Part shown: positions 41,552 through 52,022 of the stretch, one piece after another
Layout of the letters: the number at the start of each line of letters is the position of its first letter
How positions within the stretch are numbered: the stretch's first letter is position 1
Source: Pagrus major
Taxonomy: Eukaryota > Chordata > Actinopteri > Spariformes > Sparidae
DNA: 64,000 nt
Direction of reading: 5' to 3'
Assembly (NCBI RefSeq): GCF_040436345.1
Contig: NC_133237.1
Location: forward strand, 24,123,749-24,187,748
The notes under the pieces: generated by a model
The model's database searches: none
Told to the model about the DNA's origin: nothing
The model's input: the letters and a program-made list of their open reading frames with translations, nothing else
Made by a program: the position numbers and the translations under genes

Positions 41552-44395
41552 TCACCATGTGGCACTGTTCCACACAGCCACCTTGGCGGGGCAGATCTTA
41601 AGTGGTTTGGGGTTATTGCCATTAATGTTGGCTCCGGGGCAGAAGAAGGGGAACATCTTCTCAGTGAAGAAGTCGGTGAAGGTGTAGATGGGCGTCATGC
41701 TGATAGGGTTGGAGAAGGTCACCTCTCCGGAGTCGAAGTCCAACTGCACCCTGACTCGGGTGAGCTCTCCCACCAGATGCAGCGGGGTGCTGGGCCTCGT
41801 CATGGCCGAGTACTCGCCCTCGTAGTGCGAGATCATCCAGAAGCCGCCCTCGGGACAGCCCGAGATGCGCCCTTTCCTGTCGATGGACTGCTTGACTACC
41901 CCGAGCATCCAGTCCATCTTGTCACCCACCTCCACCTCCCAGGCATGGCGACCCGAAGTGAAGCCCTCTGAGCCCAGCACGAACACGAAGTGGCCGAAAC
42001 GTTCAGGATTGGCCGGGAGCTGCTTGAGGGACCCAGTGTTGGTGACGCTGCTCAGGTCTGTGGAGAGGGACAACCAGGAGTAGGCAGTGTTGGGGTCCAG
42101 GGTGATGGGAGCTGAAAGAGAGAAAACACAGTGATTTAGTAATGCAGGGCTCCAGGGTGCCCCCAAAAATCTGTCAGACGTGACCAAAGATTTTCATTGG
42201 TCTCACTGGTGCAGGTCTGATTAAAGAAAAGATGTAGTCTTATAAAAAGTATTTTTGAGGTTATCACAATCACTTGTTGAGTATGCTATGATTTTATGAT
42301 TGTTTTATATTCATCTATACTGTAAATGAGCTGTTAACACCCTTGTATTTCTGAATTATAATAAAGGTTAAACAAATTAAAAGATTAAATAAAAAACGAT
42401 TCAAGTGAGTGCTTACTGTACTGAACCAGCGCCACCATCTTCTCCCACACATGGTACTTGAGGGAGCTGACATGTTTGGCCACATCTATGAGAGCACCTG
42501 ACACTTTTCCTGGATCCTTCGGTGGGATCTGAGCTCTGTGAGAAGAAAATCAAACACGAGAATCTACTAATACTGAACGACTAGCGAGCCGAGTCTGGTT
42601 TAAACAGATATAGAAGATAAGAAAACTGTTACCTTTTCTTTATGTTGGCATAATTCTGAAATCAAAAGAGAGAGTGTTAGAAACTGTGTGCGTGGTCGAG
42701 TGAATCCAGAGAGAAAAATGCATGAAAGATTCCCGTACCTTGAGGAAGAGAGCATCACTGGAAGCAATCTCATTCTCAATGGCAATGACGGCGTGAGAGA
42801 AGGTGAGGATGGCGCTGGTGATGCTGTCCGACTTCCTCTTCACCAGCTCTTTCTTCTCCTCGTCCTCCTGCTTCAGGGCGGCCAGTCGAGCCGTCTCCTC
42901 CTTTTGCAGAAACTCCCGCAGCTGCTCGAACTCCTCTCTGATCTGCTTCTCTGTGGCCTGAGTCTGGTTCTGGCACACATACGGGTCGGGATGGAAAAAC
43001 ACTGAATGTACAATAATGTGACTGATACTGAACTTCAGTCTGTTGTTGTCTTATTTATCTTAACTATGTCTGCCTCTGTTTATCGACATCACTAAACATA
43101 TTTTCATACGTGTTGTATGTAAACATCATGATTTGGAAAGTAAGAAGTAACCAAAACAATCAGTGCGTGGATTATAAAGTACAGTATTTATGTTGTGGAT
43201 TAGAAGTAGGAAATGCCACAAAAAGACTCAAGTAAAGTAAAAGTACCTCAGATTTGTACTCTAGTAAAGTACTTGAGTAAATGTACATTCCACTGCATGC
43301 CTGTGTACATCTCGAAATGTAAGTGTCCCAAATATTTTGCACATTTAATGTATTCCCTGTCCATTTACTAAAAAATAAAATTGCAATAATACCCTTTGAC
43401 TCTGCAGTTTCCTGGAAAAATATGTGCACATTGGCCAAAATTACTTAAGAAAATATTAGCTCCTCAAATATCACCACAAATCCACGGTCGTACACCCCAA
43501 CAAGAAGACAACCTGAGATCTTCCACCCTGAAAATGAACTAGGTGGCTTTTCTTACACCTCGGCTGACATGTTTACACACCAACAGTGCCCGGCTCAGTT
43601 TCAGCCACAGTCACGCTGGTCCTCTAGTGTTTCGTGGATCTCTGTGTGTTTGTTGATACCTTCATGTGCACCGTTGTGTCATCACACTCCTGCTTGGCTT
43701 CATAGAGGCAGCGCAGGTTTTTCTTCAGAGGAATGAGCTCTTTCTTCATCTCCGCCTGAAGGGTGGAGAAAGTGTCAGACAACATGCGATCAAATGTGTT
43801 AGTTCAAAAGATTAAAACAATAATAAACCGCAGCTCAACGAGAACACATCACCTTCAGGTCCTGAGCTCCCTCTTCCAGGGGGCACACTCGATGTCCCTG
43901 GTGCTTCTTGGATGTGTGACACACACAACAAAGGACTTCAGAGTCATCCAGACAGAAGAGTTTGAGAACTTCCCCGTGTGTGATGCACTTCTCCTCCAGT
44001 ATCACCGCTTGCTCCCCGGTCCCCCCGGCTCCTGCTCCTGTTCCTGCTCCAGCTGTGCGCTCCTGTTCCCTCAGGAAGGTGTCGGCCACGTTCTTCAGCG
44101 CCAGGCTGACCGTGGGCTCCGTCAGGGAGCACTTCCTCCTGCAGATGGGACACTCGCGTCTCGCCTTCTTCTTGTTCCAGAACTGCTGCAGACAGGCTCG
44201 GCAGAAGCTGTGGCTGCACTTGAGCACCACGGGGTCCCTGAAGATCTCGCAGCAGACGGGACAAGACAGCTCCTCTTCCAGCATGGAGCCCGAACGCGAG
44301 GAAACAGCCCGAGGTCGAAGGGCTGAAGCGACCTTGGGACTCTGGAGGAAAGAAAGTTTTCCGGGCTGGGAGGAAGCACGTGGGCGCAGCGCCAT
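41552..44395 (-). CDS. TRIM family E3 ubiquitin ligase (RING, B-box, coiled coil, PRY-SPRY)
   Basis: Exons on the minus strand: 44395-43853, 43755-43660, 42969-42739, 42655-42633, 42535-42417, 42111-41552; the phases join to encode about 523 residues. The exon pattern 96, 231, 23, about 119 and 560 nt is the classic TRIM pattern. The RING has Cys45, Cys48, Cys60, His62, Cys65, Cys68, Cys82 and Cys85. A B-box2 follows ([20 protein letters not shown] through HQGHRV), then a Glu/Lys-rich coiled coil with [20 protein letters not shown]. The last exon is PRY-SPRY, with [33 protein letters not shown] and GEVTFSNP. It is closest to the TRIM35/TRIM69 or 'zinc-binding protein A33' style of fish TRIMs, so I give no symbol. 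Expected role: RING-dependent ubiquitin transfer, with SPRY target choice, often in innate immunity. A 37-residue Ser/Arg-rich lead precedes an internal Met at the RING. Confidence 0.9.
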
Positions 44396-45015
44396 GGTTC
44401 CTGTTGGCAGGGGGGCTTCTTTTATCGCTGTGGAAAGTGCTCCGTTAGGAAGAAGAGCTCCTCTCTGAATGCTGCGCGAGTCCTGAGTAATCTGGACACA
44501 GTTTATGAGCAGCCAGGGTTATAGATCAACAGGGACTTGAAAGACAGGTTTCCTTCGCTTCTAGTAAATAAAGGACCCGCCACCACCCCTCATCTGCCCG
44601 CCACAACAGGGTTTGTGAAACAAGGCCGACTCCAGCTGACTCAAAAGCCACGTTTTCATTCTTCAGAGAAAAGAGCCAGAATAGAGCTCAAAGTGCAGCT
44701 TTTGGTCTATTTTTGAGTGAAAGGCACAGCAGATGGAGGAGGTATTGTAGAAGGACACCGGTGATGTTAGAGGGCAACGGGTCAGAACAGCTGCATCACA
44801 TTTAATTATATAAACATACTGCAGAAGGTGCCGGGGACAAATCATTCCTGGATTTAACACGAGGCCTGTAGGTGACCCCAGTGAGCCTCACGAGCACGAT
44901 CAGGTTAACCAGCGTGTCTCTTATTACATCACCTGTAATGACCTGCTGACACTCAAAGTGATTTCGCTGTCTGGTTAAATGTCATGCATATTTCAGGAGG
45001 ACACAGGAGTGAGAA

Positions 45016-45017
<2 letters not shown>

Positions 45018-45060
<43 letters not shown>
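45018..45060. repeat. (CA)n microsatellite
   Basis: About 21 CA units in the TRIM-gipc1 spacer. Confidence 0.95.
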
Positions 45061-45062
<2 letters not shown>

Positions 45063-45216
45063 AAGGATGGTGTCTGTGAATGTTGGAAAACACTTGAACA
45101 CATCACAGCATCGTCTCTGTGGTGTCGGATCATCTGATCTAAATAAACACAAAACAAACCGGTGTGACGTCTGAATGTGTTTCCAGCTAACAACTGTCAG
45201 GAACTGCGTTTTGTTC

Positions 45217-45360
45217 AGTGGAGCTGCAACTAACGATTGTTTTCATTATCGATTAGCAAAATTGTTTCAAGATAAATGACTAAAAGTTTAGTCTAGAAAA
45301 TATCTAGAAATTGGGAAAAATGCTCGGTCGGTAAATGTTTGAGATTTTAGCTTGAAAAAG
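45217..45360. repeat. Interspersed repeat, 'ctgcaactaacgatta' family, copy 1
   Basis: It begins 'gctgcaactaacgattgttt', includes 'attatcgattagcaaaattg' and 'agtctagaaaatatctagaa', and shares its head with the copy at 56538. I recognise this as a common fish repeat, but cannot name the superfamily with confidence. Confidence 0.6.
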
Positions 45361-46278
45361 GACTGAAACGATTATTTGATCAGGGCTGGGCAACATACAG
45401 CTGTTAAATCGAAGGGCAATATTTTTAGGCTGTATCGCGATACACAATATATATTTTGATATTTTGAAAATCTCCTCAAAAGCACCTCACAAAACTAGGA
45501 GTAGGTGACAAAATCAAATATCAGAATATTTTTGACTATTGGTTCTTAGACAAAATAGTAACACAGTGAAATATTTGATAAATAATCACCAGTCATGTGG
45601 AAATAACACAAGACAAGTGTTAAAACAAGGTAAACAGTCTGGTAAGTTAAGAAAATGACATCATTTTACTGTAACGCCTTTAAAACCTGGAGAAGACGAC
45701 ACTTTTACCATATCAAGATATTAACGATAACGGTATTACATCCAGCCCTAAGTGATTACCAAAGTAGCTGTTGCTAATTGTTGCAGCTTCGGTGTTTAGG
45801 AAAAAGACCAAACAGAAGGAAAACTGTCATGTCGGTGTTATTATTGCAATATAATTGGACATTGACAACAGTGTAATACAAAGCCATCAAAATAACGTGT
45901 TCTTCTCAGTGTTACAGTGTTCTAGCATCAGTTTCATTACATAACCCATTTAGATATTCATTAACTCTCAAACAAAACTACAAAATAGCTTCATACATTT
46001 GGATATACTGAAAAGGTTAAACACCAAAAAAGGTTTTTTGTTTTTTTTTTAAGACACGTGTTCACCTACGCTGAGGAGTCGGTGCAGCGCCGCCCGTCTT
46101 TCCTCTCTATGAACAACACGAGTCGCTGCGACACGTGATGGAAGTAGTTTGGTATCTTTCTGCTCCGCCGACAGGAAACGGGACTTTCCAGCACCGTGCA
46201 CCAGGATGCAAACTTCTAACGCAATGTTTAAATAAAAAGAAAATGCGTGGAATGAGAAGAAATGAAGGCAATTTGTTC

Positions 46279-46699
46279 TTAAAGGGGCAGTTCACTCCAA
46301 AATCACATTTTTCCTCGTACGTGTAGTGCCGTTTGTGTATCGGCGTGGAGGTGTCTGCCTTTTCTCAAATATAAAAAATACACTTGAGAAAGTCAACATC
46401 AGCGTCTCTTTCCAGAAATCACGACCCAGCTCGACAAGATAATTCACAGACCTTGGCCACTCGTGTCGTCAAGCAGAATTATTTTAGATTATCTTGAGTA
46501 ACCGGGTCAGGATTTTATGGAAAGAGACGTTGTTGAGTTTTTCTTTGGTCTTTTTTGGCAAACTAATGAATTATATATATTTTAGAGAAGGCAGATATCT
46601 CCAAAACTCTGCAACTCACAGCAAAACAGATGGATACATGGCACAACAGGTCAGAGGAAAAACACGTATTTTTGATTCTGAGGTGAACTGTCCCTTTAA
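46279..46699. mobile_element. Palindromic MITE with 27-bp terminal inverted repeats
   Basis: The left end begins TTAAAGGGGCAGTTCACT; the reverse complement of the right end begins TTAAAGGGACAGTTCACC; 23 of 27 positions match. The interior is also palindromic: 'cgtctctttccagaaatcac' near 46401 pairs with 'ggaaagagacg' near 46519, and 'aagataa' near 46436 pairs with 'ttatctt' near 46489. TTAA at both tips resembles a piggyBac-type target site, which is inference. It has no coding capacity. Confidence 0.75.
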
Positions 46700-47307
46700 C
46701 AGACTCTTTTTCTTTCTTTCTTTAACACGACTACCTCCCTCTCACGACTCTCTCTTCTTTAATACTGCCTCCTGTAATGCTTCAACACAATGAAGTAGTT
46801 GCAACACGAGATCAAATTCTTCATCAAACCTTGTTTTAAAATAGACGTCACGTCACTTCATATAAAAACACCAACCATAAAAAAAAAAAATACACAATCC
46901 AACAAACCTGGAGATCAATCTGCTTCTCACTCTGGTATCATGACCTTCAATAAAAAGGTAAATTAACACTGATCTTCTGTATGAAAGTAAGACTGGAACG
47001 AGCCGCAGTCGTCACAGCGTGGAGTGTGTCAACGGTGAACCACTGAGCTTTTAGTGCTACGGTTTTACGACGACCCTTCAGCAACTACATTTTTTTTTTA
47101 TCTTTCACCAAAATAAAAGAAACATAAAACCAGCAGAATTCATCATGAAGACAAAAACGTAACAGCACATGCTTGTAAAACTGGTCCATAAGAGAAACAC
47201 CGAGCGGTTCAGGACGACACTGAATCAGGGACGCCTCCTCGTACTGTGCAATAACTGTTCACTCCCAATGTTGGTTCACAGCGCAGTGCCACACAGTGCA
47301 ATGTGCA

Positions 47308-47320
47308 GGGGGGGGGGGGG
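47308..47320. repeat. G13 homopolymer
   Basis: Thirteen consecutive G residues in the presumed gipc1 3' UTR (C13 in the transcript). Confidence 0.9.
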
Positions 47321-47326
47321 TCACAT

Positions 47327-47332
47327 TTTATT
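47327..47332 (-). terminator. gipc1: Possible gipc1 polyadenylation signal
   Basis: AATAAA on the minus strand about 410 bases beyond the gipc1 stop. Other signals further left are possible, so the true 3' end is uncertain. Confidence 0.3.
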
Positions 47333-47742
47333 TTTTGCTAAGTATCAGATCTCTACTTAGTGTTAGCTGTCGTCTTTCACTTCTCCCATCTCAGAGACTT
47401 GTGCTGTTCTTTGTTCCACCGCCAGCAACTACAACATCGACATGCAGGGTCACGTGATGCGGTCGGAGGGAAATGCTCGTCAGCGTGCTCGTAGTTTCTG
47501 GAAAAAAGCCGGAAGACAAATAAAAGCACTTGGGAAGTCATCACAGTCTTCTTCTTCGTCTCCCATTAACTGGCATTAAGCTCAGAGTCTCCCAAAAGGG
47601 TGCACTCTAAATTAAAAAATAACAGGAGTATACACTGGAATAAAAACAAACTCATGACGGTAGTGTTGTGTTTCCTAGTAGTGCTGACTGTTGTGGGTGT
47701 CACACACACATACAGGTCGTTCTGATCCATTAGTTTCCGTGG

Positions 47743-49609
47743 TTACACCCGCCCAACCTTTGCATCGCCGATGGCACCCCAGACGTCAAAAACAAACTCG
47801 TCTGGGAAGGCGAAGTCTCCCAGGGTTTCATCTAAAGCCTCGGCAAACTCGTCAGGGTTCTTCTTGTCCTTTCCCAGCTCCACCATGGTGGCCGCTGAGG
47901 AGACGGAGAGAGGTCAGAGAACATTTAGTGAGCACGAAACCGCAGCTGACACAAACCGGTTCTGACAGCGTCGACACGCACGTACCCAGCTCGCTGTCTC
48001 TGATGCCCATGTAGCTCTCCAGCAGGTCATCCACCTTCTCAATGGCCTTTTCCTCGAACGCAGACGGCTGCAGTGAACAAAACCAGAACAAACAGAGTCA
48101 GCTAACAGAATTAAGATCTGTTATTAGTCCACAGGTGAGAACACACTAACCACTTCTTCCACAGTAGCAGGGCCTTTGGAGCGCAGCCGCAGAGTTCCTC
48201 TGCCGGTCCCCAGCTGAACTCCTGACGCCGACCTGGACCCTCCGGACCGCTGGCTGATCATATCTACACACAAGAACAAACAAAGATCCATAAACACTTT
48301 GCACAGACCTGAAAATCTGACTTCCTCCTGTTATTCTCCAGTTTGTACAGTGCTGAACATTAGAGAGTTATTTCAAATAAATATCCATCTTAAATTAAAT
48401 TTTTTTTCCAGTTTCTCCTCTCTCACAGTAAACTGAAAATCTTTGGGTTGTGGACAAAACGAGACACTCAAGGACGTCATCTCCAGCTTTGAGAGACACT
48501 GGTCGTCACCGTTAACTGATCATTTTATAAACCAAACAACTAATCAATAAGTTAGACTTCTCCAGTCCGACAAAGAGAGGAACATGCGCTGCCACACCAC
48601 ATCTGAAACTGTGGAGCTGAGCTGATATCATGATGAAGCCCGTCCCTCGGAGGACTCCACCTACCAAAGGCCTTGAGAGGCTCCGTCAGCTTGATGGTGA
48701 ACTCCTTCCCTTTGGGCAGCTCCTTCAGCATCTTGGCCACCTCGTAGTGTCGACACCCAATCAGGCGATGGCCGTTGATGGACTCGATCATATCGCCCAC
48801 ATTGATGACCTGGATCTGGTGGATGATGCTCCCCTCGCGGATTCTCTGAAAAACCCAAATAAATAATCCAGTAAACTTTCCATCTTATCGTCATTTCACT
48901 GACTTATTCTCGTTTCATATTGTGTGCAGCAGCTACTCCCTCACGCAGTCCAGGGTTGGGCCTTTTCCTGTGGACCTATGAGTCAAAGTAAATCAACTTC
49001 CTCGACTATTTTAACATCTCTCACCTTGATGAAAGCGTAGCCGGCTCCATTGTCAGTGATCGTCAACCCCAGTGCATCCTCTCCTTTGTACACCTCTATT
49101 TCCTTTCGCTGTCCTTTTATGTGGGCAAAAATAAAGTCCTCTAACCCAATCTGGCCTCCCAAAAGTTTGTCCATGTCCACCTTGTGAGTGTTCAGTGTGC
49201 AAAACATAACCTGTGGAAGGACACAACAAATGAGTAAGATTTACCACAATGCTTTCTTCCCTGATCAACTGAGGCAGTGATCCTGACTCCCACCACAACC
49301 AGCAGAGTGGCTCACCTCAGCCGGAGGGATCCCAAAGGCCTCGCCGATCTTGGCGTAAAGCTCCCGCACGTTACTGAAGCCCTCGATCCGGCCCGTGGGG
49401 CTGCCGTGAGCGAGCTGAGTGTGGAATATGAGGCGAGGTCGCATGGTTGGAGGAGGCAGACCCTCAGAGGTGGCGCCTTCTCCCAACCCGACAACACCCC
49501 CATCTAGGCCGTCCATACCTGACACATTGAGACCCGCGCGGATGGGCTCCGCTTCCTCGTTCTCAACTAACGGGGACGCCTTCTTCCGTCTTCCCAAACC
49601 CAGAGGCAT
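47743..49609 (-). CDS. gipc1: GIPC1, PDZ-domain trafficking adaptor (GAIP C-terminus-interacting protein)
   Basis: Exons on the minus strand: 49609-49316, 49210-49025, 48845-48665, 48263-48151, 48067-47986, 47894-47743; the phases join to encode about 335 residues (human GIPC1 is 333). The N-terminus [10 protein letters not shown]... is diagnostic. The GH1 region contains [20 protein letters not shown] and [20 protein letters not shown]. The PDZ domain is near residues 130-215 ([37 protein letters not shown]), and the GH2 region contains [20 protein letters not shown] and [24 protein letters not shown]1 links receptor C-termini to myosin VI on endocytic vesicles: PDZ binds cargo and GH2 binds myosin VI. 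The start is fixed by the conserved N-terminus, with a splice acceptor only 7 bases upstream of the ATG. The divergent Gly-rich stretch at residues 25-50 is the only variable part. dnajb1 and a TECR gene follow, as in human 19p13. Confidence 0.96.
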
Positions 49610-50316
49610 AGTAGTCCTACAGGGAGAGCAGAGGTAGGGGAGGGGAGGAGGCTGCTCTGGGGAGTTATGCTACAATCCAGGCCCACATACACCTGTTCAG
49701 CCAAATCAGCTGCAGGTCTGTTGGATGTTTACGTCACAGCAATAACACTCCAGACCAGCTTGAGAGCGGTCTGAACCAGGTGCTGTAATGGATTTACAAA
49801 TCCACACATCAGAGCAGCTCACATAGCTGGGTCTGTCAGGTCCAGCAGCCTGCAGTGGGTGGTCCCTCAGCTGTGAAGCACACAAAAAGCACACAAAAAC
49901 ACAACAATGTTCATTAGGTCACCACAGCAGTGACATCTCACTTGAGCCACTTATCTCATCAAAGTACTTAAAACTACTGGCAGCATTACAGACTTATAAC
50001 GTCACCTTTGACTCTGGCAAGACAGGACATGAAACAGAGCTAATGTTAGCTGCTAGCTGCGAGGTACATTTTTTCCCACACATCTTTCACTTCTAGCAAC
50101 ACAAACACTGACAACTCTCAGGTGGCTAGCCACTTAGCACGTAGCTCCTGAAAACGGAAGCTAGTTAAAAGAGTGAATGTCGATCCCTTCTCGGTGGTGA
50201 ATTACAGCGTGGGTATTTTAGGAGTGGCTCGGACAGCTGATGTTAGTTAGCTAGCTTAACCAGGATCGCTAAATGTGAACAGAAGGGAGTAAACACGGCA
50301 GGCCAGTCATTCTTAC

Positions 50317-50460
50317 CGGAGCAGGAGTTTTTAGCCAACTGTCGTTAGCTCTTCTTGCTAGCTTCGCCTAGTAACGGCGTGTCTGTGAGTTGTCAAAAAA
50401 TAACGTTACACTTGCAGAGAAAGTCCGATATTTGTGGCTCCTCCGCTCCTGACGGGGGTG
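50317..50460 (-). other. gipc1: gipc1 5' non-coding exon and promoter-proximal region
   Basis: On the minus strand, 'gctccg|gtaagaatg' gives a strong donor at 50317, which pairs with the acceptor 'ctctccctgtag' just before the coding exon (exon start 49616). The right limit (transcription start) is not visible and is a guess. The neighbourhood is rich in TTAGC and GCTAGC words and in CpG. Confidence 0.55.
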
Positions 50461-51348
50461 ACTTGGCCTGAGCAGATTGCGGGTCACCACAGTGTCTGTA
50501 TCGGTATGCTGCTGTAGCTGCTAGCTGTTAGCTGCTAGCTCTGTCAGCCCAGCAGGGGTGGAACTATGACGCCTTCAGGTTTCCTCGTAAACTCCAGCTT
50601 CCCCACTGGAACGATTGTTCTCAAGTCTGTACGTGACACTTAAGCGAAATAATTAAGAGAGGAAAGTATGAGTCATAAGTGTGTTGTTTTACCTTATTTA
50701 TCTTTTATTAGAGGAACTTTAAGTTAAAGTGTTGTGTCGCCGTCGTGTTATCATTGTTATCATTACATCAGAATCTCAAACTTCGGCAGCCATCGCGCCA
50801 CCTCCGTCTGATGTGATTTTATTTTGAAGGTTTTAACGGAAGTGTTTCTATGCTATTGTTTCGGACTTGAACAATAACTTGGAAATTATGATTCCGGCTC
50901 ATTCTGTCAGAAGTAAAAACACATTATACTTCATAAAAGTACTTTCTACATCAAATAGCTATTGTTTAAATGTAGTTTCGACAAAGTAATGTGTAGTTCA
51001 TAGGGTCATAACTCAAAAAACATCATTAATTCACGGCGAAGTTACGATCAAGAGTTTTTCTGCCCTCTAGCGGCGACAGTGAGTAATTACACTGTCAGTA
51101 GTGTCAAGCTAGGTACAAGAGAGTAGTGATACTTCCGGTTACAACCTTCAAAATAAAGAAATAATAACTAGATGTAGTTACGGGCCGTGACCACGAGAGG
51201 GCAGTGTTTAAACATGATTTATTCTCGACAGTTGACAGAAGAAACATGTTAAAAGACTTTTTGTATGAAAAATATAAAATAATAGAAAACAAATGCAGAA
51301 AATCTAATGCACCATCCAGTTTATCACTCTCTACCTATAATACATGTG

Positions 51349-51613
51349 ATTTATTCGCATTACATATTCCGTGCAGAAGTTATTCCCTCACAAAGTCCAG
51401 GGTCGTGCATTTTGCTGTGGAGCCATAAATAAATAAATTTTTAAAAAAATGAAATTTCTTGACTATTTTAACATTTCTCACCTTGATGAAGGCGTAGCCC
51501 CAGTGCATATGTGAGCAAAAATAAAGTCCTCTAGCCCAGTCCGACCTCCACTTTGTCCTCCTTGTCAGTGTTCAGTGTGCAAAACACGAGCTGTGGAAGG
51601 CCACAACAAATAT
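51349..51613 (-). pseudogene. Partial duplicate of gipc1 exon 2 with flanking introns
   Basis: The order matches 48900-49232 in gipc1: 'ccctcac.cagtccagggt', then 'gactattttaacat.tctcaccttgatgaa.gcgtagcc', then 'ccccagtgcat', 'gcaaaaataaagtcctct', 'gtgttcagtgtgcaaaaca' and 'ctgtggaagg.cacaacaaat'. Deletions remove about 26 and about 40 bases of the exon, so the frame is broken. Because intron sequence is included, this is a DNA-level duplication and not a retrocopy. It lies about 1 kb upstream of the gipc1 first exon in the same orientation. Confidence 0.85.
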
Positions 51614-51748
51614 AATATAATAACTAAGAATCGAGCTGAAGCAAACCCATTTATTCTCACTTTCATCTCATTGCGAAGGCCAGTGGACTTGCTACTTGCA
51701 CTGTACTGTCAGTTTTGACAAAGTAATGAGTGGTTCAAAGGGATAAAT

Positions 51749-52022
51749 GTATGCTGAATTTTAATAATAAAAAATATTGATATAAAATAAAAGAAGCAGT
51801 AAAAAATATTAAAAGGAGGTGTGTCTTATTTGTCCCATTTGGTTATACAGTTCGGCACTAGTTTGGAGTCACTGGGTCAGATGACATGGAAGCTATTGAA
51901 GAGAAATGCTGAATTTTAATAATAAATATTCATATAAAATAAAAGAAGCAGTAAAATGTAATAAGAAGACGTGTGTCTTATTTGTCCCAGTTAGTAATAC
52001 AATTCGGCTTGAAATCAGTTTA
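51749..52022. repeat. Short tandem duplication, period about 157 bp
   Basis: 'gctgaattttaataataaa', 'gatataaaataaaagaagca' / 'catataaaataaaagaagca', 'tgtcttatttgtccca' and 'ttcggc' recur in order in 51749-51862 and 51908-52022. It lies inside the larger duplicated region. Confidence 0.85.

Larger units (their letters stand above)
44396..47742. other. Spacer between the TRIM gene and gipc1
   Basis: It holds the TRIM 5' flank, a (CA)n run at 45018-45060, a 'ctgcaactaacgattgtttt' repeat near 45225, AT-rich repeat material (45380-45750), a fold-back MITE at 46279-46699, and the gipc1 3' UTR toward the right. Open frames inside are repeat-derived. I see no gene. Confidence 0.65.

Noticed and set aside
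51349-51613. Processed (retro) pseudogene of gipc1
   Set aside because: The match continues into intron sequence on both sides of the exon, so it is a genomic duplication.
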